From: Ferrovibrio sp046294345
GTDB taxonomy: Bacteria > Pseudomonadota > Alphaproteobacteria > Ferrovibrionales > Ferrovibrionaceae
Direction of reading: 5' to 3'
Length of the DNA: 64,000 bases
NCBI GenBank assembly: GCA_046294345.1
Contig: JBKBJT010000011.1
Coordinates: forward strand, 1-64,000
In this document: in pieces, positions 20,961-30,228 of the stretch
Layout: each line of letters begins with the position of its first letter
How positions within the stretch are numbered: the first letter of the stretch is position 1
Notes under the pieces: model-generated
The model's database searches: none
Seen by the model: the letters and a program-made list of their open reading frames with translations, nothing else
Told to the model about the DNA's origin: nothing
Translations under genes and position numbers: made by a program

Positions 20961-22307
20961 ATGAGCAAATCCGCCCCCGCAAAAACCGCCCCGGCCGCCG
21001 AGCCGGCCAGGATCGGCATCGTCAGCCTCGGCTGCCCGAAAGCCCTGGTCGATTCCGAGCGCATCATCACCAAACTGCGTTCGGAAGGCTATGCGATTTC
21101 CGGTTCTTACGATGCCGCCGACGTCGTACTGGTGAATACCTGCGGTTTCCTCGACAGCGCCAAGCAAGAATCGCTGGAGGCGATCGGCGAGGCCATGCGC
21201 GAGAACGGGCGCGTGATCGTCACCGGCTGCATGGGTGTGGAAGCGGAAAAGATCCGCGGCATGTTTCCTGATGTGCTGGCGGTGACCGGCCCACAGCAAT
21301 ACGAGGCGGTGGTGGAGGCCGTGCATGATGCCGCCCCGCCGGCCCATGATCCCTTCGTCGACCTGGTACCGCCACAGGGCATCAAGCTGACCCCGCGCCA
21401 TTATGCGTATCTGAAAATCTCAGAAGGCTGCAACCACAGCTGCAGCTTCTGCATCATCCCGTCCATGCGCGGCAAACTGAAAAGCCGGCAGGCGAACGAC
21501 GTGCTGTACGAAGCCGAGCGGCTGGTGAAGGCCGGCGTGAAGGAACTGCTGGTCATCTCGCAGGACACCTCGGCCTATGGCGTCGACATCAAACATGCCG
21601 AAAGTCAGTGGCGCGACCGCAAGGTGAAGGCACGCCTGACCGAACTGGCCGATGCAATGGGCAGCCTCGGTGCCTGGGTACGGCTGCATTATGTCTATCC
21701 CTATCCGCATGTGGACGAGATAATTCCGCTGATGGCGGAAGGCAAAATCTTGCCCTACCTCGACATCCCGTTTCAGCATGCCGAACCGCGCGTATTGAAG
21801 AGCATGCGCCGGCCCGGCAACCAGGAAAAAGTCCTGCAGCGCATCAAGGCCTGGCGCGGGATCTGCCCCGACCTCGCCATCCGCTCCACCTTCATCGTCG
21901 GATTCCCCGGCGAGACCGAAGCCGATTTCGAGTTCCTGCTGAACTGGCTGGAAGAAGCCGAACTCGACCGCGTCGGTTGTTTCAAATATGAGAATGTCGA
22001 GGGGGCGGGCGCCAATGACCTGCCCGGCCATGTTGCCGACGAGGTGAAGCAGGAACGCTGGGAACGCTTCATGGCGACGCAGCAAAAAATCAGTGCGCGC
22101 CGGCTGAAGCGATTTGTCGGCCGCACGCTCGACGTGCTGGTTGATGAAACCAAACGCACCACCGCCACCGGCCGCAGCTTTGCCGACGCACCGGAGATCG
22201 ACGGTATCGTGAAAATAAAAAATGCTGCCGGCGTGAAGGTCGGCGATATGATCAAGGTGAAGATCGAAAAGGCTGATGCTTACGATTTGACGGGATCAGC
22301 CATATAA
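20961..22307 (+). CDS. rimO: Ribosomal protein uS12 methylthiotransferase RimO
   Basis: A 448-residue radical-SAM enzyme that methylthiolates the conserved Asp of ribosomal protein S12. The N-terminal MTTase domain supplies one 4Fe-4S cluster through C25, C61 and C90 (VSLGCPKALVDSE identifies RimO over MiaB). The radical-SAM cluster is in EGCNHSCSFCIIP (C157, C161, C164). A C-terminal TRAM domain follows. It is a housekeeping gene between the regulator pair and the polysaccharide locus. Confidence 0.95.
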   Translation: MSKSAPAKTAPAAEPARIGIVSLGCPKALVDSERIITKLRSEGYAISGSYDAADVVLVNTCGFLDSAKQESLEAIGEAMRENGRVIVTGCMGVEAEKIRGMFPDVLAVTGPQQYEAVVEAVHDAAPPAHDPFVDLVPPQGIKLTPRHYAYLKISEGCNHSCSFCIIPSMRGKLKSRQANDVLYEAERLVKAGVKELLVISQDTSAYGVDIKHAESQWRDRKVKARLTELADAMGSLGAWVRLHYVYPYPHVDEIIPLMAEGKILPYLDIPFQHAEPRVLKSMRRPGNQEKVLQRIKAWRGICPDLAIRSTFIVGFPGETEADFEFLLNWLEEAELDRVGCFKYENVEGAGANDLPGHVADEVKQERWERFMATQQKISARRLKRFVGRTLDVLVDETKRTTATGRSFADAPEIDGIVKIKNAAGVKVGDMIKVKIEKADAYDLTGSAI

Positions 22308-22373
22308 ACCGTATTGGTTCGGCCGGCCCTGTTGCCTGCCCGTATATAAATGTGGGTGAACGGGGAGCCAAAT

Positions 22374-23270
22374 TTGCCTTTAGCAAAGCGCATCCGGAAG
22401 GCCGCTGAAAATCCGCAGCTAGCGCTGACCTGGGCTCTGTGCCGGATCCGGCCAGCGCACTACCGCACTCGTTTACTAGCCTCCGCCCGTTCGTCAGGGA
22501 TCACGACGCCGGGCTTCATCCTCTCATTTGACTGCGATACCGACCGCGACGGTCCGGCCCTGGAACATCTGCATCCGCGGCTCCGCGGTATGGGGTTGCA
22601 TCCCCTATATGCCGTCCCCGGAGAAATCCTGCTCGATTCGGCATCGACATATCGTGATATTGCGGCCGATGGGGCGGAGTTCATGAATCATGGCTATCGG
22701 CGCCATGCCACAGTTGAACCAGCCACAGGACAGGTCCTGTCCACGTATTTCTATGATCCTGAAAACCCCCAGGACTGGATGAATGACATAACTCTCGGCC
22801 ACCAGGCAGTCACGGAATTGACCGGCCACCGCCCCTGCGGCTTTCGCACCCCCCACTTTGGCAGTTTCGAGTCACCTGGCGCGCTGAATAAGCTTTGGCA
22901 GTTTCTGGGGCAGTTGGGTTATACGTATTCATCATCAACCCGCCCTCTCTTTGCTGCAATGCACGGACCTGTCTTCCACAATCACGGCATAGCAGAGATA
23001 CCGGTCAGCGGGTGCCTGGATCAGCCCAACCAGATCCTCGATAGCTGGGGGCTGGTCAATAACGCCACTCTCGGCGATTTGCGCCTTATCAACCAAATCC
23101 GCAAGTATCTGGATCTTATGAGATCAGGCGAACCGATTCTTCTGAATCTGTATTTTGATCCCGCCGATATCGTCAAGAATAATGAGTTGATCTCGCTTCT
23201 GGGTGAATTCGCACCTTATGAGGTCGAGGGCGGATTCAAGGCCCTGATTCCGATGAGCGGCGTCCAATGA
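22374..23270 (+). CDS. Polysaccharide deacetylase-like protein (NodB fold)
   Basis: A carbohydrate-esterase 4-like protein of 298 residues. Motif 1 is LSFDCDTDRDG with the metal Asp, motif 2 is NHGYRRHA (H..xxH), and motif 3 is CGFRTPHFGSF. The TTG start is preferred because GGGGAG lies 6 bases ahead of it; an ATG 24 bases upstream has no ribosome site. It would remove N-acetyl groups from, or otherwise modify, the locus's glycan. It starts the 22-29 kb polysaccharide operon and overlaps the next gene by 4 bases. There is no clear signal peptide. Confidence 0.8.
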   Translation: MPLAKRIRKAAENPQLALTWALCRIRPAHYRTRLLASARSSGITTPGFILSFDCDTDRDGPALEHLHPRLRGMGLHPLYAVPGEILLDSASTYRDIAADGAEFMNHGYRRHATVEPATGQVLSTYFYDPENPQDWMNDITLGHQAVTELTGHRPCGFRTPHFGSFESPGALNKLWQFLGQLGYTYSSSTRPLFAAMHGPVFHNHGIAEIPVSGCLDQPNQILDSWGLVNNATLGDLRLINQIRKYLDLMRSGEPILLNLYFDPADIVKNNELISLLGEFAPYEVEGGFKALIPMSGVQ

Positions 23271-24493
23271 AAAAGCTTTTGGCCATCTCTTACTGTTTTC
23301 CACCAGTTGCGAGCCCAGAGGCGTATGTCTCGGCCAAGCTGATGGGTGCGATGAGCCAGTTCGAAGTCGATGTGATATCTGCCGATTCCGCCCTTTTTCC
23401 GAACCAGCCGGATCACAGCCTTGATCAATACGTAAAGCAAAGATTCGGTCGGATCGAACGGATATCAGCGCCCGAACTGCTGCGCCGCTTCATGCTGATG
23501 CCGAGGATTCCACTCCGGCCGGATCGCTATATCCTGCTCAGATCGCTAGCCCTGCAGCGCGCACTAACGATGAGCCCCGCGCGATATGATGCCATACTGA
23601 CCCGTTCGCAATACCATTCCGCCCATCTGGTCGGCCTTACCCTAAAAAAACGCTTCCCCAAACTGCCATGGGTTGCGAGCTTCTCAGATCCCTGGACCGG
23701 GGGAATATACGAACGGAACGTCCCGATCCTCTCCGCCATCAGCGCGCGACTTGAGAGAGCCGTTCTTTCCGCCGCAGACGGCTTTATTTTTCCGACCAGA
23801 GAGATGCAGGATTTTGTCGCCCGGCTGCACCCCGATATTGACATCGCCAACCGCAGCGAAATCATTCCTCACGGCTACGATCCAGAACTTTATCCTTCAG
23901 CAAAAGCCAACAGCACGAAGGATCCAATTCACATTCGCATGTTCGGCAGCTTCTATGGACCGCGCAGCCCACAGCCGCTTCTGAAGGCGCTCAATCTGCT
24001 GGCCGAGCAACCGGGGCGGCCCGCCTTTTGCGTGGAAGTGTATGGCCGCAACGGTGTGGTCTTGCTTCAAGCACTGAAAGATTACCCTCGTCTGGGATCG
24101 ATAGTGCATCACAGAGGGGAGCTCGACCACGCTTCCGCTCTATACGCCATGGCAGACGCAGACATTCTTACAATGATCGATGCGCCAATGCCGCCGCCAT
24201 CGATTTTTATGCCATCGAAGCTTGCCGACTATATCGGCGCGCGCCGGCCAATTATCGCGATTACGCCGGCCGGAGCCGCCGCCAACATAGTACGGCAGAT
24301 CGGCGGGCACGTTGCCGATCCTCAGGAACCAGAATCCATCGTCGGAGCCCTGAAGCAGGCGCTTCTGCAATCGCTTCAGCGAAGCCATACCAATGAAGCG
24401 ATGGATGCATCTGCGAGACGGCCCTATTTGGTGGCGAATCTCGCCCGGCATTTAGAAAATGCCATCGAACGCGTCATCGTGGCAAACGCATGA
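23267..24493 (+). CDS. Family 4-like glycosyltransferase
   Basis: A 408-residue GT-B glycosyltransferase. The N-terminal ISYCFPPVASPEAYVSAKLMG is typical of this group, with WVASFSDPWTGG in the acceptor domain. IRMFGSFYGPRSPQPLLKAL, and later MPSKLADYIGARRPIIAITPAGAAA, mark the donor domain. It overlaps its neighbours on both sides by 4 bases. It presumably adds one sugar of the repeat unit. Confidence 0.85.
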   Translation: MKKLLAISYCFPPVASPEAYVSAKLMGAMSQFEVDVISADSALFPNQPDHSLDQYVKQRFGRIERISAPELLRRFMLMPRIPLRPDRYILLRSLALQRALTMSPARYDAILTRSQYHSAHLVGLTLKKRFPKLPWVASFSDPWTGGIYERNVPILSAISARLERAVLSAADGFIFPTREMQDFVARLHPDIDIANRSEIIPHGYDPELYPSAKANSTKDPIHIRMFGSFYGPRSPQPLLKALNLLAEQPGRPAFCVEVYGRNGVVLLQALKDYPRLGSIVHHRGELDHASALYAMADADILTMIDAPMPPPSIFMPSKLADYIGARRPIIAITPAGAAANIVRQIGGHVADPQEPESIVGALKQALLQSLQRSHTNEAMDASARRPYLVANLARHLENAIERVIVANA

Positions 24494-25833
24494 TGACAGA
24501 TCAGGCGATCGCCAAACAACTTCCCGCCGGCTCTGCATTTCTTTTTGCCGGGCTGACTGTCAGCCTGATGGGCTTTCTGGGTTACTATACCCAGAAAGGC
24601 TTCGTCAGCCCGCCCCCGGTTGTTACCGTTTCTCTTCAGTCTCTGCTGCTATTGGCTGGCCTATATACTCTGAGGTCCGGCATCGCCACCCGGATTGGCT
24701 TTCTCTGGCCGATATTTGCATTTTCTCTATGGGCCTTCATCACCAGCATATTTGCCGATGACATCGTCGCATTGCGTCGCGCTGCGATCATCTTGGTTCC
24801 TGGGGCTCTGACATGTCTGCTGGCCATTCTGGACCCGAATCCGCACCAGACCTTTGTCCGATTCACCCGCATATTGACAAGCATATCTATTTTTTCTGCC
24901 GCCTTTGCCATTGCGCTTACGCTTCTAGGCGTTGGCACCATCTCATCAGGCGAATATATCCTCCAGCTTTGGGGCGATCCGGCTGCTCCGGGCATGCAGG
25001 TCAGTTGGCGAAAGATTGAAGCGCTCTCCATGGAGCTTCAACGCCCTTCAGGCCTGACCAGCAATGCAAATAGCCTTGGTATCATCGCAGCGCTAGCCAT
25101 GACCTGCGAAATTATCCGCTGCATGACAATTCAGAAGATGTCTAGCAAAGATAGTATTCTGATATTGCTGCTGGCCTTCATTTCAGCGAGCACGTTTTCC
25201 CGTGGCGCATTATTATTCCTGGCAATAATCATTGCCTTTCTGGTTCCCCATAAGGCCGGAAAACCTAAATGGCTCGCAGCACCACTTGTTGCATTGATCG
25301 CTGTAACGCCGGCCATTTTCTTTCTATTTATGGCATTCGGACTCATCGACACCCCAACCATCAAGGCCCTTAACTCTGCTGCTCCATATGAAACGGGCTC
25401 CATTGCCCATCTTTACGAAGCCTTCCACCTAAGAGAGCGCGCGACAATCTGGGCGCATGCCTACAATGCGATTAGCGAATTCTGGCTTTTTGGCGCCGGT
25501 TTCTCCCTTGTCCAGGAGAAAGTATTCTCGCCACTCGGCATGCAAACTGCCGCTCATTCCGTTCCGCTGAGCATTCTGATCGAGACCGGGATCATAGGCC
25601 TGGCTCTGATGCTCATCACTTGGTTCCTGCCTGTCGTTCGCGCGATCTTTCCCCACAACACCTCGCCGCTCTCCATAGGCATTGCCGCCATTCTGGTTGG
25701 CTTGTACGGGCATCAGATCTTCGACAGCTCAGTATTCCGCTACCATTTCCTCCATTTCATTTTTTGTTACCTTCTGGGCGCCATTTCCAATCCGGCCCTG
25801 ACCCGCGATGATCGGAACTCATATGGTACATGA
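24490..25833 (+). CDS. O-antigen polymerase/ligase-like membrane protein (Wzy/WaaL)
   Basis: A 447-residue protein with about 10-12 hydrophobic segments and a large periplasmic loop before the last helices, the layout of Wzy polymerases and O-antigen ligases. The loop region RERATIWAHAYNAISEFWLFGAGFS and AAHSVPLSILIETGIIGLALML are characteristic. Its place between a glycosyltransferase and transfer/flippase genes makes a Wzy-type polymerase more likely than WaaL, but sequence alone does not decide. Confidence 0.83.
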   Translation: MMTDQAIAKQLPAGSAFLFAGLTVSLMGFLGYYTQKGFVSPPPVVTVSLQSLLLLAGLYTLRSGIATRIGFLWPIFAFSLWAFITSIFADDIVALRRAAIILVPGALTCLLAILDPNPHQTFVRFTRILTSISIFSAAFAIALTLLGVGTISSGEYILQLWGDPAAPGMQVSWRKIEALSMELQRPSGLTSNANSLGIIAALAMTCEIIRCMTIQKMSSKDSILILLLAFISASTFSRGALLFLAIIIAFLVPHKAGKPKWLAAPLVALIAVTPAIFFLFMAFGLIDTPTIKALNSAAPYETGSIAHLYEAFHLRERATIWAHAYNAISEFWLFGAGFSLVQEKVFSPLGMQTAAHSVPLSILIETGIIGLALMLITWFLPVVRAIFPHNTSPLSIGIAAILVGLYGHQIFDSSVFRYHFLHFIFCYLLGAISNPALTRDDRNSYGT

Positions 25834-26902
25834 GCATCTCCGGACAGTAAGTCGCGAGGATATATCGCGCCCAGATTGGGACGATGCCGCAACGCGCAGT
25901 TCACATGCATGGCTTTGGCATCACTCAGACGCCATAGATGCCTATGCTTCCTGGGACAATGTTTCCGACTACAGCTTTGCCATTCTTGACACATCTGACG
26001 CAGACCGGATTGTCGCAATCACACCTCTATACGCCTTCAATGCCGGCCGCCTGACATGCCGCCTTGAGTCGACTGGTGGGCCTGCCATTTCGGATAACCT
26101 GCCTGCAAGACAACAACGGAATGTCGAAGACGCCATTCAGGCTTCCCTGCGCAATATCGCGCAAACCCTCGGCGCCCGCAGCATAGACCTCTCGTTGCCT
26201 CCTCTGGCCCCGGCCCTGCGTGCAGAGCATGCACCGCATCTGAACCCGCTGATGCTGATTGGTTGTCAGGACATGTCCACAGCATCCTGGATCGTTGACC
26301 TTCGCAATACAAGCGAGGGCGATCTTTGGCGGCGGCTTGAGCAGCGCGTTCGCAAGGCGGTGAATAAAGCCAGAGCCGCCGGCATATCGGTATCCAAAGC
26401 CAATCCGGACGACCTCGACGCCTATTATGCCCTGCACATCGAGAACTGCGCACGCAACCGGATTCCGCCCAAGCCGAAGGAATATTTCTCAGCCATCTTC
26501 CAGATATTCCTCCCTCTCAGCAATGCCCGGATATTTTCAGCATCGGACGCCTCCGGGCGGAAGATCGCATTCCACGTTTTTGCCGTCTACAAATCCGCCG
26601 CATTGTATTGGACAACCTGCAGTGCAGGCCACGCCTTGCTCAATGGAGCCAATGATCTCATTCAATGGACAGCGATGCAGGATTTTCTGGCGTCCGGTAT
26701 CGAATTTTATGAAACCGGAGAAGCATTTCCTGCCGTTCAGGATTCCAAGCTGCGGCGAATCAGCGATTTCAAAAAGGGCTTCGGTGGAAAACTAACCCCT
26801 TATTTTCGCGGCCGGATTATCACACGGCCCGTCATCCATGCTGGCATGGATTTCCTGCGCGCCGTGCGGAACGCGATGCGGACATACAGCCATGCAAATT
26901 GA
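25808..26902 (+). CDS. FemAB/GNAT-fold acyltransferase-like protein
   Basis: A 364-residue protein of the Acetyltransf_6 / FemAB-like group. The central RVRKAVNKARAAGISV and the later GRKIAFHVFAVYKSAALYW, NDLIQWTAMQDFLASGIEFYETGE and FKKGFGGKLTPYFRG are typical of such transferases in exopolysaccharide loci. It probably transfers an aminoacyl or acyl group to the glycan. It overlaps the previous gene by 26 bases; an ATG at 25823 is a shorter alternative start. Confidence 0.78.
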   Translation: MIGTHMVHEHLRTVSREDISRPDWDDAATRSSHAWLWHHSDAIDAYASWDNVSDYSFAILDTSDADRIVAITPLYAFNAGRLTCRLESTGGPAISDNLPARQQRNVEDAIQASLRNIAQTLGARSIDLSLPPLAPALRAEHAPHLNPLMLIGCQDMSTASWIVDLRNTSEGDLWRRLEQRVRKAVNKARAAGISVSKANPDDLDAYYALHIENCARNRIPPKPKEYFSAIFQIFLPLSNARIFSASDASGRKIAFHVFAVYKSAALYWTTCSAGHALLNGANDLIQWTAMQDFLASGIEFYETGEAFPAVQDSKLRRISDFKKGFGGKLTPYFRGRIITRPVIHAGMDFLRAVRNAMRTYSHAN

Positions 26903-27653
26903 AAGGAACCATTTCAATCAGGAGGCCGAGCATTATCCGGAAGAGATCGGAGAGGCCCATGCACAAGCAATGAAATGGGAACTGGTTGCAAGACATTCTA
27001 CACCGGGCATGCTGGCTGCAGATGTTGGCGCTGCCAGTGGCCGGCATGCCATCCCGCTGGCAAAGAGCGGCGCCACTGTTCTGGCCCTTGATCTCAGCAT
27101 CGACATGCTGGCGAAACTGCGGCAGAGGGGGCAATCTACCGGATTGTCCGGCAACCTGTTCGCCGCCGCCGCGGCGTTGCCGGACCTGCCATTGCGCGCC
27201 CGCAGTTTCGATCTGATATATTGCTTCTCCACCATGCTGCTCTTGCCGCATGAACAGCAACAGAAAGCGTTGCACTGCATGGCTTCCGCCTTGCGGCCAG
27301 GAGGGAGCATGATTGTCGATCTGGCTGGCGGACGCTCTCTTGCCCTCTCCTATTGGCACCGATTCTACCGACGCCTGGGCTTTGCCGGTATTCATGGCTG
27401 GACTCTTCCGGAAGTGCATACTTTGATTACGCAGACTGGCCTTAGCCTTAAGGCCATTCAACCTCATGGCGTGCTGTCCCAATTTCTACTTCTGCCCGGC
27501 GCAACTCGAATTCCAGGTCTGGAAGCCTTGATTCGCGGCAATCGCGATCATGCCGGGCTGGACGCCAGGGTATCGGACCTGCTCCCGTCTCTGGCTGAGC
27601 GCTGGTACGTGGTAGCGCGGCGTTCCGAGACGCAGCGCGGCGAACAGGAATGA
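26892..27653 (+). CDS. Class I AdoMet-dependent methyltransferase
   Basis: A 253-residue methyltransferase. Motif I is AADVGAASGRHAIPLAKSG with the acidic VLALDLSIDML, followed by FDLIYCFSTMLLLP and LRPGGSMIVDLAGG. The ATG inside the end of the FemAB-like gene is chosen; residues encoded upstream of it are not family-like. It overlaps the flippase gene by 4 bases. It may methylate a sugar of the repeat unit; the target is unknown. Confidence 0.85.
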   Translation: MQIERNHFNQEAEHYPEEIGEAHAQAMKWELVARHSTPGMLAADVGAASGRHAIPLAKSGATVLALDLSIDMLAKLRQRGQSTGLSGNLFAAAAALPDLPLRARSFDLIYCFSTMLLLPHEQQQKALHCMASALRPGGSMIVDLAGGRSLALSYWHRFYRRLGFAGIHGWTLPEVHTLITQTGLSLKAIQPHGVLSQFLLLPGATRIPGLEALIRGNRDHAGLDARVSDLLPSLAERWYVVARRSETQRGEQE

Positions 27654-29140
27654 TTGCATTATCGGCCATAAGCAAGGATCTGTTGCTGCGGTTCGTCGCA
27701 GAAGGTGCAACGAAGGGCATTGGACTTCTGACCATGCCCCTGCTGGTCCATTTCCTGGGGACCTCAGGATACGGCCACTATTCATTTGCGCAGGCGGCAA
27801 TCGGCGCTCTTATTCCCGTGGTTTCGCTCGGACTTGGCTTCAGTCTGGTTCGGCAGATCATCGGTACTTCATCGCCATCGCTTGTTACCGCCCGCCTTTC
27901 CGGGGCATTTATCCTGGCATCAATGGCCGCCATGCCATGTGCATTATTGGTCTGGCATTCATCCCCGCTATTGGCACGATGGCTGGGCGATGCTCGCGAA
28001 ATCGAAATGATCGCAAAGATGTCAGCCATACTGCTGATTGCGGCGACTTGGCAAAATCTCGCCATAGAGGCCCTGCGTGCCAAACAGCGCGTTACTTACA
28101 TAACCGCCCTTCAGATTACCGAGGCTATTCTGTTCCCGGTCGCCATCATTGCAATGGCAACGGCCAATATGCTCGAGGCGGCTGGAGTGATTGCCGCACT
28201 GGCTGCGCTGAAGATCGGGGTGGTCTTGGTCATATTCGGATCGGCGGCAGCCACCCTGCGCCGGAATATGTCTGCGGTATGGATGCTATCGGCGGACGAG
28301 ATGCGGATGGCGCTCGTCCTCGGCCTGCCTTTCATGATTTCCGGCTTAGGCGAATGGCTCATGGCCTTGGGAGATCGCGTGGCGGTTGGCACAACCCTCG
28401 GCCTTGAAGCCTTGGGATCCTATGCCGCCATGCAGATCCTTGTGGCGATCATGGCATCCTGGGGAGCCCCCTTCTGGTGGTTGCTGTTCCCAAAATTCTG
28501 CAATGCCCTCGAAACGGGCGGGCGAAGCTCCGCGGCAGAAACCAGCCGTCAGCTGGGCGCTTTGTTTTTTCAGTGGGGCCTGCCTATTGCCGTCGCAATC
28601 ATTCTTTTGGGAACCGGTATTCTTGGATTGATCGGCAAATCTACCCTGGTAGTAGACCGGGCCACCTTGGGGTTCCTGGTGGCCGCAACTCTGGTCAATC
28701 AGGCCGCCACGCCATGGGAATACGCCCTATATGCTGAACGCCGCGGGCAGGTTCTGATGAAAGCGACGCTGCTCTGGGGAGGCGTGACCATCACGTTCGT
28801 CTACCTGGCATTGCCATTCCTGGGCCTTGCCGGTGCCGCATTGGCCACACTGGCAGGTCGCATCGGTTTTGCCGCCAATATCGTCTTGAAAACCCGCGCG
28901 CTCGGCTACCGCGAATTCCTGTTGATGCCGCCACGCCTAGCCGGACCCACTATTGCTGCTTTTTTTGCCGGCTGCGTGGCAGCGAAGCTGATTATCGATT
29001 ATTCCGGCAGCTTCGGTAATATTAACGATGGCCTGATCGCGGCCATCCTGGCGGCAGCCGGCTTCACACTTGTCTATGGCGCAATTCTTTTTATTCTCGG
29101 CCGCACTCGAAACAACAGAAACCCATCAGGAACCGGGTAG
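27650..29140 (+). CDS. Polysaccharide flippase (Wzx-like, MOP superfamily)
   Basis: A 496-residue polytopic membrane protein with 12-14 predicted helices. The N-terminal KDLLLRFVAEGATKGIGLLTMPLLVHFLGTSGYGHYSF shows the Wzx fold. It would flip the lipid-linked repeat unit to the periplasm for the Wzy-like polymerase upstream. It is the last gene of the plus-strand locus, and its 3' end overlaps the 3' end of the convergent wecB gene by 15 bases. Confidence 0.87.
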   Translation: MIALSAISKDLLLRFVAEGATKGIGLLTMPLLVHFLGTSGYGHYSFAQAAIGALIPVVSLGLGFSLVRQIIGTSSPSLVTARLSGAFILASMAAMPCALLVWHSSPLLARWLGDAREIEMIAKMSAILLIAATWQNLAIEALRAKQRVTYITALQITEAILFPVAIIAMATANMLEAAGVIAALAALKIGVVLVIFGSAAATLRRNMSAVWMLSADEMRMALVLGLPFMISGLGEWLMALGDRVAVGTTLGLEALGSYAAMQILVAIMASWGAPFWWLLFPKFCNALETGGRSSAAETSRQLGALFFQWGLPIAVAIILLGTGILGLIGKSTLVVDRATLGFLVAATLVNQAATPWEYALYAERRGQVLMKATLLWGGVTITFVYLALPFLGLAGAALATLAGRIGFAANIVLKTRALGYREFLLMPPRLAGPTIAAFFAGCVAAKLIIDYSGSFGNINDGLIAAILAAAGFTLVYGAILFILGRTRNNRNPSGTG

Positions 29141-30226
29141 CGGGAACCGCTGCAGGATAGCATCCGTGGCGCGTTGCGCTGCATCACCGTCTCCCTGCAT
29201 CTCCCGCCACGCCCTGATCGCAGCTTGATCAATTGGCTGCTTCATAAAGCGGTCAACCAGGATACCCAGATCACGGCCATCGCTGCCTGCTATGCCGGCA
29301 AGACCCAGGTCGACGATTTCCTGACGCTCCGTCTTGTCCCTGACAACGGCTATTGGCACGCCAAAAGACGCCGCCTCCTCCTGCACGCCACCGGAATCGG
29401 TTATGACGACGCTGGCCCCTGCCATGGCCTGAAGGAATACGGGATAATCCATTGAATCAACCAGCTTCAGGCGCTTAGGCTCGGAGCCGAAACAGTCTTC
29501 GATGATCTCGATTACTTCTGGATTTGGGTGCCTGGGCCACAGAATGTGATGATCAGGATAACGGTCAAGCAGCACTTCCAGCCGGCGGCAAACATCCTTC
29601 AATGGCGCGCCTATGTTTTCGCGGCGATGCAACGTGACCAGGAAATACGGCGTCTCGGACGCCATATTCTGCATCGTCTCCGAGGTGTGCTTTTGTATGT
29701 CGTAGCCCGTATTGCCCACCACGACAATTCGATCCTCAGGCACATTCTCTGCCAGCAGGTTCGCGCGCGCGTTCTGGGTTGGTGCCAAGTGTAGGCTGGC
29801 AAGCCTGGAAATCAGTTGACGAAAGCCTTCTTCCGGCCACGGCGCCTCAAGATCATGCGTACGCAGGCCCGCCTCAAGATGAACGGTTGGCACGCCGCAG
29901 AGATATCCGGCGACTGCACCCGCCAAAGCAGTGGCCGTATCCCCCTGGACCAGCAGCCAGTCCACTTTATGATCGCGCAGGAACCGATCCAGTGCGCTGA
30001 CAATGCGGCGCAACACCTCTGCCGGTGTCTGGTGGTGCACCATGAGATCGAAATTCACATCCGCAGTAAAGTCCAACGCATGCATTGTTTGCGCAAGCAG
30101 GCTGCGGTGCTGGCCGGAGCAGACCACCTTGATGGCATTTCTACCCAGCTGCGCCCTCAAGGCAGCAACCATTGGCGCGAGTTTTATCGCCTCAGGCCTT
30201 GTCCCGAACACAATCATTCCCGACAC
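29126..30226 (-). CDS. wecB: UDP-N-acetylglucosamine 2-epimerase (non-hydrolysing)
   Basis: A 366-residue enzyme that interconverts UDP-GlcNAc and UDP-ManNAc. Conserved features are FGTRPEAIKLAPMVAAL, VQGDTATALAGAVAGYL, VHLEAGLRTHDLEAPWPEEGFRQLIS, LVTLHRRENIG, and VITDSGGVQEEAASFGVP, all typical of WecB. The GTG start is supported by GGAGAG about 6 bases upstream. It lies 2 bases after the glycosyltransferase gene in a two-gene operon and supplies an activated sugar for the locus. Confidence 0.93.
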   Translation of the reverse strand: MSGMIVFGTRPEAIKLAPMVAALRAQLGRNAIKVVCSGQHRSLLAQTMHALDFTADVNFDLMVHHQTPAEVLRRIVSALDRFLRDHKVDWLLVQGDTATALAGAVAGYLCGVPTVHLEAGLRTHDLEAPWPEEGFRQLISRLASLHLAPTQNARANLLAENVPEDRIVVVGNTGYDIQKHTSETMQNMASETPYFLVTLHRRENIGAPLKDVCRRLEVLLDRYPDHHILWPRHPNPEVIEIIEDCFGSEPKRLKLVDSMDYPVFLQAMAGASVVITDSGGVQEEAASFGVPIAVVRDKTERQEIVDLGLAGIAGSDGRDLGILVDRFMKQPIDQAAIRAWREMQGDGDAAQRATDAILQRFPLPGS

Positions 30227-30228
30227 GT

